Shown here one piece after another: positions 46,510 through 57,397 of a stretch of DNA of 64,000 nt. Below the pieces are notes generated by a model, which worked only from the letters and a program-made list of their open reading frames with translations, had not been told where the DNA came from and ran no database searches. The stretch's first letter is position 1. Every line of letters begins with the position of its first letter. Made by a program: the position numbers and the translations under genes. The DNA comes from Syncephalis fuscata (taxonomy: Eukaryota > Zoopagomycota > Zoopagomycetes > Zoopagales > Piptocephalidaceae), in NCBI GenBank assembly GCA_025786725.1, contig JAHLTZ010000002.1, positions 496,001 through 560,000 on the forward strand, written 5' to 3'.

Positions 46510-48537
46510 ATGTCTTTGAGTGTTAATAATCATAAAATATGGCAAAATCATGACATTTTATTGTATTTGTGCCACTTTATGAATGGTAAAGAACTGGTGC
46601 TCTTTGCTACCAGTTGTCGGCTTTTTCATAAAACAATAGTTGATCGTCCTGATCATTGGGAACAGCAATATAGACGAACATTTTGTCTAGATGATCAGCA
46701 CGAACAAGAATGGTTTACATGGCATAATTGGAGCATCAATACTACAGCAGAAAAAAAAGAATTTACATTTGGTATAAATCAAACAAAACAAGAACATTCA
46801 TTATCATCCACTATTACAACTGTTGATGATACTGATAAGAAATCTATACTATCTTTTGACTATTTACCATCCATTCCCAATTTCGGTACTACTCAATGGT
46901 TCTATGCTTATCACCGGCGCCAACAAATTAATTGCAACTTTATGGCAGGCCGGTTCAAAAAGCAAATGTGCCAGTTACCAGTTGAAAAAAACGCTGAACT
47001 GAAAGTAGTTGAAGTAAATCCTTGGAATGGACTGGTGTGGGATAGGAAAAACTCGAAAATATGGTCAATTTATCACAACTTACTTAGCAAGAGAAATGGA
47101 CATGACAATAAAGAATTAGCATGGAAAGAATTGACAATTCCTTTGTTGCCTCCCCGATTTAATCGAACTGTGAGAATCAACTCTGTCAATGGAACACATC
47201 AGTTTGTTGTGGCTAATGTTACTATAATTACAGAAGAGGAAGTAGAAGACGTGGATACTGATGATTCAATAGGTAAGCAATAGTTATCAATGCTAATAGC
47301 AAATAAACGAATGGAATTATAGTGCGATAGGGAGAAAGATGCTAACTTTTTAATGCTTTAGATAAATATTCTATTATGTACCCGACTACTACATCTTTTA
47401 TAAAACTAAAAAGTTACAAGCGAGACACCATGATAGTATGGCGTCATGCTTGCAACCCACCTGCCAAGATTATTGATATTTCAAATACAATTAAATCTGA
47501 AGAAAGAGAGGTATCTCACGTGGTTGGCATTTATAACAAGTGGATGCTTTTAAGCACTAAACATAAACAAGATTTATGCCACGTATTCGATTTACTTGAT
47601 TTAGAAAGAAATCAATGGGTACACTGCTCATCATTGCCCGTGCATAAATCGTTTATTTCTATTCAATCTGCTTCTCGCAAACAGTGTCAATTTTTAACAT
47701 GGGAAATAATAAGCGAATCTGTAAGCATTGAAGCTGATTCTACTTCTACAACTACTCAAAGTTTCCATACTTTTGACAATGACATCCAATCAACACGCAT
47801 CCAATGGAAGCTATTTAACATTCAAGAAGGACAACATCGGTGCCAAAAGATTTTATCAAATCAAATCATCATTCCATATCATTCAATTATCATAGCTGGA
47901 ACTGAGTCATACACAGAAGACATGTGTCTAATTACTTTATGGACTACGTACTATGATCAAGAGAGCGGTATAGGTAAACTAAAACCTTTATTAGTAGTAT
48001 TTGAGCTGGGTAAGTTTTTTGTCAAACAATCCGCCATAATGTTTAGTTAACATCATAGCTTACGTTGAACTGCCGTTATTAGATAGTGCTGATCAAGGAC
48101 GTGTATTATGGAGTCGTATTATGGACGGCATAACGATTACAAAAATATACAGTAAGAAGCTAATTGTCATTAAAAATTATGATGCACTCAATGTGCTTGA
48201 TGTCCGAGATGGAAATCTACTACGTTCACTTGACTGTCTAGGCCATCTTGAACCCACACCTTTTCTTGGAACTTTATGCAGTCTTTTTAATTGGAACTAT
48301 AATGAAGTTTGGTTTGCTGACATGCAAACTGGGTGTATTTACAAACCACCATCTAGTCTTACTAACCAACAAACTGAAGAAGACAATGAAAATATATCTT
48401 TGGATTCCATTGAAATAACAGCTTTAGCACTTTCTTTGGAACATATAAATCTCAAACACTGTAAATATAGCGCATCATGTGCCATTATTAGTCGAATTAA
48501 TACGAAAAGCGGCCTATATACTGCATTCATGTTGTAA
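46510..48537 (+). CDS. F-box-like protein of unknown target
   Basis: Three exons: 46510-47272, 47362-48009, 48059-48537. They give 629 aa without frame problems. The N-terminus has an F-box-like helix set: HDILLYLCHFMNGKELVLFA, then SCRLFHKTIVDRPDHWEQQY. F-box proteins bring substrates to SCF ubiquitin ligases through Skp1. The rest has recurring Trp-centred strand patterns (WNGLVWDRKN, WHRH-like, NWNYNEVWFAD) that suggest a beta-propeller-like substrate region, but no clear WD40 or Kelch repeat. Target unknown. The gene is more AT-rich than its neighbours, and the second half is less conserved in appearance. Confidence 0.6.
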
Positions 48538-48980
48538 ACAGTTTTATTTTTAAAATTGCTACAAATAATAAAGTTATCGATGATGCAAATCTCGTTCCAT
48601 CAATAAACACATAAAAGGGGCTCACCAGCTCACTAAAAATAAACACAAATCTTTTTATAGTGTTTTGTAGTTTCAATATTGGTTAACGACTGCTCACGGT
48701 ACAAAGCAGCGATTCTTGTACACATTACTTGCTAGTCATTGTAACACCAAGTACGTTAAATAGCATTTTTATTAGTTACAATTTTGCTAAATGTTTTTTC
48801 TCCTTTTCCAATGTTTCATCATCAAGACTATATATGAGTAATTGTTCATAATACGTATATTCCATTTACAATAAAAATAACCATCAAATGACCTTCGTTG
48901 CACGTGCAAATGACGTGGTTGGTGTGAATGTGCGTGAATGGTGTGCCAATGTCTTGCATCCCCCCAACCTGCCAAAAACC
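48538..48980. other. Intergenic region
   Basis: 3' flank of the F-box gene and promoter of the acyltransferase gene. Minus-strand open frames at 48787-49043 look like chance. Confidence 0.5.
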
Positions 48981-50961
48981 ATGCATAGATTTGTGACACA
49001 CCATTGAGTAAGCTAGAGATTCGTCCTTTTGACTTCTTTTCACCTCCTGAACTTTTAAGATTGATTGTAATTATGGTTGTAGCCTACGAAATAGCTCGAG
49101 TTGTTGTTAATCTGTCGCTTTCTGGCTGGTTTCGAGAACGATGTGTTATTGGTCATGAGAATGTTCCCTATCGAAAGTCAGTAATTCTGTAAGTTATAGT
49201 CAATGACGGATGTAAGCCATAGAACGCTAACCTTAACTGTACACAATATATATTGTGATTACAGTGCAGCGTAAGTAGCCTTCAAGATTTCAGTCCAAGT
49301 AGTCACATTTATTCATAATGTCGCTTAGAACACACGCCAATATGATAATAGACCCTTAGTTCTTGGTCTATCCATGCCTTATAAGCGACGACTTCATTTC
49401 TGGGCCAAAAGCAGTATGTTTAAAAACAAACTGGCCAGTTCTTTATTGTATGAACTTGGCGCTGTTCCAGTTGATCGTAAATCAAAGAATAATGCTAGTC
49501 TATTTGCTGGCACATTGAAGACGCTACGTGAAAACGGCGTCATGGCTATTTTCCCGGAAGGTAGGCTATTTGGCGTATTGCACTTGTTTTTCTGAGTAAA
49601 CAAACAAATCAACATGATCTAGGCACTTCCTATACACTGCCACATATTATGGAACTACGTGATGGTTTGTCATGGGTGAGTTTTATTCAATATATTATAA
49701 TTCAAAGTCTTACTGTTCAATAGGCGGCATTGGAACATGCATCGGAGATGGATGAGGCGGGACAAGGCAAGTATACGGCTCCAATTGTTCCTTCGGGCAT
49801 CACCTATGTCCGCAAACAAAAGTGGAGAAGTATGGTGATTATCCAGTAGGTAGCTACAGCGTATTGGTGCTATATCTAACCGTAATGGCCTCTCTAGTTT
49901 CGGTCGTCCTATAGATCTTGCCGTGTATTTAGAGCAGTTTAAGCAAGATAAACGAGCAGCAGTAAAGGAGCTGACCAAGGAGATAGATAAGGAGTTGCGT
50001 AAAGTGACTATCAACGCACCAGACTGGTAAGCAAAGCCAAAGCTTGAATTGTCAGTTATTTAATTTAATTTATTGTAGGGATACTATGCATGCCAGTGAA
50101 ATGGCCTATACGCTGATTGTTCCTGACGATGTACTCATTCCTGAAAACTACGTCAAATTAATGCAATAGTACGTAAATATAAAACTGTACAAGTTTAATG
50201 ATTAACTGGTATTGTCTAGTATTGTGGCCATGTTTACCGACCACCAAGATAGACCAGAGGTGCAGAAATTGAAACAAGATCTGCTTCAATACCGCGAGAT
50301 TCTAACAACGCTTCGTCTATCGGATGTTGATATATCCGCATTTGTTCGAGACCATATTGGCACGGTTAGCGTCACAGTTAGTTTAGTGGCACGTGCTGTA
50401 AGACTATTGTTTGATTTGCCCCTTTTCCTACCTGGCTTTATCTTCCACTTTCCAATATTTCTAATAGCTCGAGCCATCGATCGATGGGAGCCTTATGAAG
50501 AGTGCAAAGCTCAGGATAAAGTAGTTGCCACGGTTGCCGTGCTGCCAATTCTTTATGGTTTGCTATTCCGCTATGTTTGGTCACTTTCAGGATATTCGTT
50601 AGTGGGCTTTCTGGTGACCACTGCTTTGACAATTACGTTTATTGTTTATCACTCATCGTTGATGGATGACCGCTACGATCTTTTCCAGTCACTGTTGGCG
50701 TCTTGGCGCATGTTTAAAGCAGTTACTACTCGTCGTGGTGAAGAAGGGCAAAAGGTGATTGCTGCGGCCGAACTACGACAAGAAAGCATGGCCGATTTGT
50801 ATCAGTTGGTGGAGCGACTAAGCGATACACACGAAGGGGCCGGCCAGTTACACGCATTTAGAGAACATAGATCTGTAATGCCTACGAATGCGGTGAAAGG
50901 TGGCGGTCATGGCAAGAAGGCAAGCAAAAGCCATAGTCGTACTGTTACTCCATTATTTTAA
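48981..50961 (+). CDS. Glycerol-3-phosphate / DHAP acyltransferase (Gpt2/Sct1-like)
   Basis: Catalyses the first acylation of glycerolipid synthesis in the ER. Exons: about 48981-49188, 49265-49270 (6 nt), 49329-49560, 49623-49675, 49724-49845, 49898-50026, 50079-50168, 50220-50961; about 527 aa. Motifs: THANMIID (HX4D block 1), YELGAVPVDRK (block 2), IFPEGTSYT (block 3, split by an intron) and APIVPSGITY (block 4). Two membrane segments follow (LFLPGFIFHFPIFLIAR and a long pair at about 50520-50650). One base is missing near 49356 (after GAC CC). The start is unsure: the only upstream ATG, at 48981, needs one more missing base near 49002, and the first in-frame ATG (49073) would cut the N-terminal hydrophobic helix. 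Yeast Gpt2/Sct1 are longer (about 750 aa). Confidence 0.85.
49265..49270 (+). other. Predicted 6-nt micro-exon of the acyltransferase gene
   Basis: TGCAGC sits between acceptor GATTACAG and donor GTAAGTAG. Including it gives VILAATHANMIID, close to the AAPHAN spacing of the family. Skipping it stays in frame but gives VILTHANM, two residues shorter. A single merged intron would be 140 nt, longer than almost all others here. Confidence 0.65.
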
Positions 50962-53267
50962 ATTGATGGAATTATTATTTTATAGTCTTAATACTATTTG
51001 ATATCCACATTGTTTATCCTTAAATAAATATAGTTATTATCGTTAAATAAGATGTAATTAAGCGATTACATCTGCAAAGACAAATCCATTGTATACATGT
51101 TTACTCTAATGTTCTACACATACAACATAATCTATACTAATCATATATCATTGATATTGATGTTAGTACACTTATCATTTTACTGATACATAATCAACAA
51201 ATGATATTTAATGCAAAAAGGCTTTTATTCATTATCATTATCTCATTACTTTGCTATTAATAACTTTATTTTACGTCTTTATCAATACAATTTGCAAATT
51301 CTCTTTAAACTTTTTTTAGTCAGTATTCTATATGTTTGGAAAATCAAGTTTAACATACATTAATAATGCAACTAATACACCTATAATTTGATTATCATAT
51401 TTATCCACTTATATTTGCTTATTAATGGCACTTTAGATTATTTTATGCACCATTAAATACACAGACATTAATAAGCAAAAGAGCTGTATTTATTGGTTAT
51501 CTGATGCACCTTGGAATACATCGGATAAATTAATTACCGTTTATTGCATTCTGATATACTTGTTACCGTTATTCCACTGGTGTATATATAGAATAACAGG
51601 AATAATCTTGTTTATGAATTCCATTGTCTCTTGAATGCCAAGCAGCAGCATTTGAATTTATTATAATATTTGAAACTACGCTATTGTATTTCATTAGTTT
51701 GATTGGAAGAATATGACTGAAATGATATAGTTACTAAAATCCAACTCTACAGTTTATCCCAATAAACTATGACCATTATATTCAAATTGTTTAAACAATA
51801 TCAAAAAACTAAAACTGTACTACTACACTATCCAACAAAGCATCTATATAACTTTTATTAAGCATATTGTGCTATATTTGAACTGTATCACTTTAACTAC
51901 GTAAATAATGTATAGCTCGTTTGTTTATTTTAATTTCTCAAATTAAGCAACTGCCATTTGCAATCTCAACTAATTAGTTCCACTTTTTAATGAATCATTA
52001 TACTGATATAGTATAGCCATTACTACAATGTGACATCTACGCCACAGCTTATCCCACCATACTGGTTTAACAGTCCTAGGCGGTGCCAGGTTGATAGTTA
52101 ATCGATATTACCGTTATAGTGGCACAAATCAACCAAATGGGTCTGTATTTTCACATGTATCTATAACTGTGCCTTAACTGGTTGTATATCTTAGTTTCAT
52201 CTGTGTAATACTAATCAGAATTGAAATTCATTTCTCATCTTGTTTGGAACACAATGCTTTCACCCAGTTTCATTTAATAGCATCTTTATTTCTTTCACTC
52301 TCCCCTTCACACTTTTCTTCCTCTCTTTCACACTTTGACACACACACACACACTCTCTCTCACTTGTTCTCTCATTCTCTTTCACACACACACACACACA
52401 CACATTTCTCAGGTGTGTTCTCTTTTACGCTCAATTACTTTTCTACCATCCTTTATCATTTACAACACCATCCGTCAAACGCAGTATTTGTTGATCCTTG
52501 CATTTTTGTTATTGCGGAATAAACGCATCTCCAGTATATACGTGTGCACACGGGTTTACTACAGCCGACGAACCCAACAACGCACACAAAGACACTCACA
52601 CACTCACGCTTTATTGCTATTTGATCGGTTTACTACTGTTAAGCGCTAGCTTGTCATCTTGACAACCTATCTGCCTTGGAAGCACCGAGTAAGTTGCGGA
52701 CTTGTCAACTTGTCCTGGTTGCTTTGCCACCTTTACCTTATAAATCAAAAGATTATTAGGATTATTGGTGTAGTGGTGGCGGTATTTCTGCTCCTACTAC
52801 TACTACTACGTAATAACAATCATTTTCACTAAAATACGCTGGTGGATTATTTTATTTTAAGAAGTAGACGAATATTCCACACCCAAACAAGCGCATATTC
52901 CTTTAGCCCATTCATCCATCGTTTTGTTTGTTTGGTGGTTGGTTGAAAGTTTATTTGAAGAGTAGTACAATTGAAAGCATCGATATAAGATTTAAATCAT
53001 ATTAGTATCATCTTTGAAATATTTAAAAGAAAACAAGATTGGACAAAAAGTTACGTGCAGTCTATTCTTTGTCTTTAACAATATCACATCGGCCACAGAG
53101 TCATTCCATTGACCATACACTAGGAGCAATAGCATTGATTATTCATTGGTAGTATTTTAATTTATTGGTTTGATTATTACTATTATCAGTTGCAGTGATC
53201 GCTATTGATTGTAATAAATTTAACACTGGTGACAATAGTGGATTCAGCCTTAATAAATAAGCTAATA
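50962..53267. other. Long intergenic region with pyrimidine-rich leader of the PCF11 gene
   Basis: No gene in 2.3 kb. The first 1.2 kb is plain AT-rich sequence. At 52244-52420 there is a striking CT/CA-rich stretch with two (CA)n runs (about 52337-52355 and 52385-52404), similar in kind to the leaders before the histidine kinase and MAPKKK. Open frames there are low-complexity artefacts. Confidence 0.55.
52244..52420 (+). promoter_or_regulatory. Pyrimidine-rich stretch with (CA)n, upstream of PCF11
   Basis: Dominated by TTTC, CTCT and CACA repeats on the + strand, in sharp contrast to the AT-rich surroundings. CT-rich promoters and leaders are common in fungi. Position about 850 bp before the ATG suggests promoter or distal leader. 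Confidence 0.4.
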
Positions 53268-56150
53268 ATGAATCCAAGTCATCTGGAGCTGGATCGTATC
53301 CGGCATGAATATGGCCACAAGCTACGAATGCTTTCCGCCAATGTCAAAGACCAGATTTCTGAGCTGACCCAGCTAGCACAGGAAAATATATTTGCCGCCC
53401 CTATTATTGTCAAATTGATTGAAGACCGTATTCACGAGGTAAGATATTCTTAACTTGCTGGTAACCAGCCTTGGTTGTATTGCGCTATGATTTACATGTA
53501 ATAAATTGCTCATTCTTTATTTGAAACAACAGGCACCACCTAACCAGAAGCTACCTGCTTTCTACGTGCTTGATTCGATCTGCAAGATAGTCCGTCGCGA
53601 CTATTTATCGTTGTTTGAAAGGAATATTGCTAGAACATTTTTAGAGACGTATCGAGCAGTGGATCCAGATACAAAGCACCGCATGGAACGCATGCTGGCT
53701 ACATGGCGTACCAATGTTACGGGCTCGGTGTTCTCTAACAATACAATCAATAATATAGAGACGTATCTACCGAGACGAGGACCAGGAGCCGTGCACATGC
53801 ATGGTAATTCACATATGCACCAAATGCCTCGCCAGCATCCTTACCAGCGTCCGGTTAATTATGGTGGTAGTAATGGTTATCCACAAACAAAGGGTAGGTA
53901 TTGGGAATATACGAGAAATAGAAGATGCAACAGTAGTCGCGCTACCGCAACAGTAATTGCAACTACTACTACTTTTTGCAGCCGACAAGCCAGTCTACAT
54001 GATCTAACAATGGACTATTTATCCACAGATGACTATGGAACCAGTATGCCGCCGGCAACAGCTCCACGTCCCGACCCACCCATTCAATTGCCGCAGGTAA
54101 GTCAGTGCTTTGTTTTAAATATGAATTGTATAGATCGAATAAAATTGTTGATATGCATGGAAGTGTATGGCTACATGCAGAATGACTGGGATATCAATGC
54201 AATAGCATTGGTTGAACTGTTTATTTATTCGTAAGAGATCTGGTAACAACAAAGTTACACCAGTGTTTCTGTCGATACTTGGTGTGCTGTTAAAGTCTAC
54301 TCGACTCTATAGCTTTCCACGGAACTGTACTGGCATTAAATGCCATTTTATAGTTATATTTTAATAATGCCAATATTTGATATAAATGAATTGTGCGTTT
54401 ATTATGCTTGTTTATTGCTTTTGCTCTTTTGTTTTTATGATGTCATTATTGAACCTTTGTTCAGTAATAATAACTGCTGTTGACTATTATTATTGTTACT
54501 TAATAATAATAATAATAATAATAATAATTACGCATCGATGACTGTTTATTGCCTATTTCCTATTTGATATTAACCAATCTTTTATTTAATTGTGTATTTA
54601 CATGTGTTATCATGTAGAATCTGACCGCTTTGCTTGGGGGAATTACTCCGGAGCATATCCAATTGATGCAAGAAATACAAGGCACACTGACTATGAAGCA
54701 GCAACAATTAGCGCAACAGCCAAGTAACACGATGCTGCCCAATGTCATTAATGTACTTAAACAGGTAGGTATAGTCAATGATGAATTCTATATTTTATTT
54801 AGTAAACTTTTCTTTTTTTTTGACATGTATTTGTAATATTGAATCACCAGCTACTTGGTATGGTGCCAACACTTCAACTTAATCCAACCGTTGTTGCTGG
54901 TATTCGGCAAACATTGGCAATGCAAAGATCACCAACAATTGCCGCCACCATCGGAACTATGGCGACATCTATTCCATCCATAACTGGAACAACAAATGGT
55001 CTAGCTGGATTGGCTGCACTGGTTAGTAAGATAGCACCTACACCGGTGGCTATACCAACACCGGCACCGGCACCAGTACCAGTGCCAGCATCCATACCAG
55101 CTACTAACGGAGTAGCGACAAGTAAATTAGATCCAGCAATGATTGCATCACTTATTGGTCAATTGTCTTCAGTGCCCGGTTTATCAAAGACTGCTGTAAA
55201 ACCTAATGCTACACCATCGCTTACCCAAGAAGGCATTCAAAGGTACGTAATCATAAATCATTGGTTAATAATAAATACTTGTATTTACACTTATCGTCAA
55301 TTAGATCATGCTCGGGACTATTCGAGACACTTTACAGCGGCCTGGCACTACGTTGCAGACAGTGTGGACTGCGATTCCGAGATGACGAGCGTGGTCAAGA
55401 GCGAATGAGTGCTCATCTTGATCGGCATTTCAAACAGAATCGCCGTTTAAAAGAGCGAACTCGTAAAGTAATTTCTCGTAGTTGGTTTGTTCGTGATCAG
55501 GTAAGTAAATATTGGCCAATCAATGAATATACAGCCTATTTACTTGCTATTTATTAATTTATTTAGGATTGGATTCATTCGCGCTTAGTGGCCAATGAAG
55601 ATGAAAATGGTAAGATAATAGAGCACTACTAATGATATGGATAGCTAATAAGCTGTTATAGTATTCGCTAAAGGTACCACCAAAGAGGTACAAGTAGATC
55701 CAGAGGCCGTATTACGTGCTCGAACCGTTATTTCTCCACCAGAAGGCGAGAAAGCACCATGTCCTATCTGCCAAGAAAAGTTTGAAGAGTTTTGGTGCGA
55801 TGAAGAAGAAGAATGGATGCTACGTAATGCCGTCACCGCTAATGGCAAGATCTACCACGCTACATGTCATACAGATACTTCAATGGTTGAGGTAAGTATT
55901 GATATTGGCATTAGCATATAACTAACTAATGTATATTTAATATATATATTTTATTTATTCATAGGAAACTACAAGTTCTAATAGTTCTTCGGGTGCCAAT
56001 AGTCCTGCCGCATCTAATGTGCTAGGCAAGCGTAAACTTGATAGACGTTCAGAGGATCCAATGGCCACTAGTACACCGGCCACAGCAGGAAGCACCGCAT
56101 TCCAAAATGATGCTAAGAAAATGGCCGTTACCATTCAAATGGTGCGATAA
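53268..56150 (+). CDS. pcf11: Pcf11, pre-mRNA cleavage and transcription termination factor
   Basis: Eight exons: 53268-53438, 53533-54096, 54618-54764, 54851-55242, 55305-55500, 55567-55609, 55662-55891, 55965-56150; 642 aa. The N-terminal CID domain, which binds the phosphorylated RNA polymerase II tail, reads KLPAFYVLDSICKIVRRDYL, then TWRTNVTGSVF. A Pro/Ala/Gln-rich middle follows. Two zinc fingers lie at the C-terminus: CRQCGLRF...HLDRHFKQN, then SWFVRDQDWI, and CPICQEKFEEFW...YHATCH, the Clp1/CF IA interaction region. The start Met is chosen because the CID begins directly after it. Intron 2 (54097-54617) is 521 nt, about ten times the local norm. A possible further intron at 53894-53981 (GTAGGT...TTTTGCAG) would need a missing base near 54003, so I kept that part as coding. 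Confidence 0.9.
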
Positions 56151-56449
56151 TCTATATTATTTGTTATTTCTGCTTCATTGTAATATCCTACCGACCGTCA
56201 ATCAATCAATCAATTGATCAATCAACTAATCAATTTTTTATTTCATTTTTATTCATTTGCGCTATTCTTGCTGTTGTTAAACAAACACACAATACACAAT
56301 ACATTCTATATAAATTATATACTATACATTGACACATGTTAAATGGCAAAGACACGATTTAATAATAATAATAGATAGATATGTGCACATACACCAAAGT
56401 CTATGGACATAGGTGATATGGGTAGCCATGCTATAAAATAGATTGAAGT
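56151..56449. other. Convergent 3' flanks
   Basis: Between the PCF11 (+) and Asn-rich (-) genes. It includes an ATCA tetranucleotide run at about 56198-56233 and (AAT)n at about 56361-56372. No gene. Confidence 0.5.
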
Positions 56450-56947
56450 TTAAAACTGCCAGATAGCTGCACCAGCTGCTACTAACATACCGGCACCCAT
56501 GGTCATTACAGCCATTTGCTGTCTCTCGGCCGCATCAACTTCAACATGTCCCCATGGTGGTGAAGTAGCGGGAGCCCGGTCAGTATTGGCCGAACTATCG
56601 ATAATCGATTGTGGAGGAGTGTCATTTGACTTAGAACTGTTGCCGCCACTGCTCTTATCACTGTTACTATTGCTGTTGCTGTTACTATTGCTGTTACTGT
56701 TGCTATTGCTGTTATTGTTACTATTACTATTACTGTTACTGTTACTGTTACTGTTATTGTTATTATTGTTGCTATTGTTGTTACTGTTGTTACTGTTATT
56801 GTTATTGTTATTGTTATTATTATTATTATTATTATTGTTGTTGTTGTTGTTATTATTGTTATTGTTTTGCTGAGCAGCAACTAAATCGCTGTTAGCCAAC
56901 AATGCAATGGCTACAATTGCAAACGAGAGAATAACGGTTACGCGCAT
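56450..56947 (-). CDS. Asn-rich small surface protein with signal peptide, likely GPI-anchored
   Basis: Single exon, 165 aa from the Met at 56947. A Met 14 codons upstream (56989) is in frame, but the signal peptide MRVTVILSFAIVAIALLAN starts best at the second. After likely cleavage in VAA-QQ comes a run of about 80 residues of almost only Asn and Ser. A short Ser/Asp/Thr segment follows, then a C-terminal hydrophobic end (VMTMGAGMLVAAGAAIWQF), as in GPI-anchor signals. This pattern suits a cell-wall or surface protein. The Asn/Ser tract gives long open frames in every phase on both strands (poly-Leu on the + strand), which are artefacts. There is no known domain. Confidence 0.68.
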   Translation of the reverse strand: MRVTVILSFAIVAIALLANSDLVAAQQNNNNNNNNNNNNNNNNNNNNNNNNSNNSNNNSNNNNNNSNSNSNSNSNSNNNSNSNSNSNSNSNSNSNSDKSSGGNSSKSNDTPPQSIIDSSANTDRAPATSPPWGHVEVDAAERQQMAVMTMGAGMLVAAGAAIWQF

Positions 56948-56989
56948 GATGCTACAGATGGATCTAAAGATAGTTAGAACTAGACGCAA

Positions 56990-57397
56990 ACAAAGCTAAT
57001 CAAAGTGCTAGACAGTAGTAGTAGTAGTACTGGTAAAAGACAAGATGCTCAATTCCAAAATGATGAAAAGCAAAAGTTAAAGGCGGAGTCAAAAAGGATC
57101 GGTATTTGTATGAGGTGCCTTCTATTAGTGCATGACAATCCTTTGCATCAATAATATTGAGTGTGTGTGTGTCATATCTTTATCAAATATATTAATAAAC
57201 ACAGTTATAAAAATAAATATTATTAGTATTATTGTTAGATCATAGTCTTATTGGATTAGTAACAGCTGTTACAATTGCGTTACATGTATCATAGTATTAT
57301 TTAATAAAAACATGTAGAATTAGGAAATAATAACAAACGAAATACTAGGCACCAAATAAAAGAAAAAGCAGATATAAAATAGAAAACAGTAGAGATG
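56990..57397. other. Intergenic region
   Basis: Promoter side of the Asn-rich gene and 3' flank of the kinesin gene. Short (AGT)n at about 57015-57027 and (GT)n at about 57160. No gene. Confidence 0.5.

Noticed and set aside
1305-49356. Programmed -1 frameshifting as a general explanation for the frame breaks
   Set aside because: Sites share no slippery heptamer or stem, several lie inside tandem repeats, and seven events in one gene would be implausible. Only the A8 run in the 7TM gene stays open.
56499-56873. Poly-Leu open frame on the + strand and Ile/Thr-rich frame on the minus strand
   Set aside because: Shadows of the Asn/Ser triplet tract of the minus-strand gene; only the frame with a signal peptide and GPI-like end makes sense.
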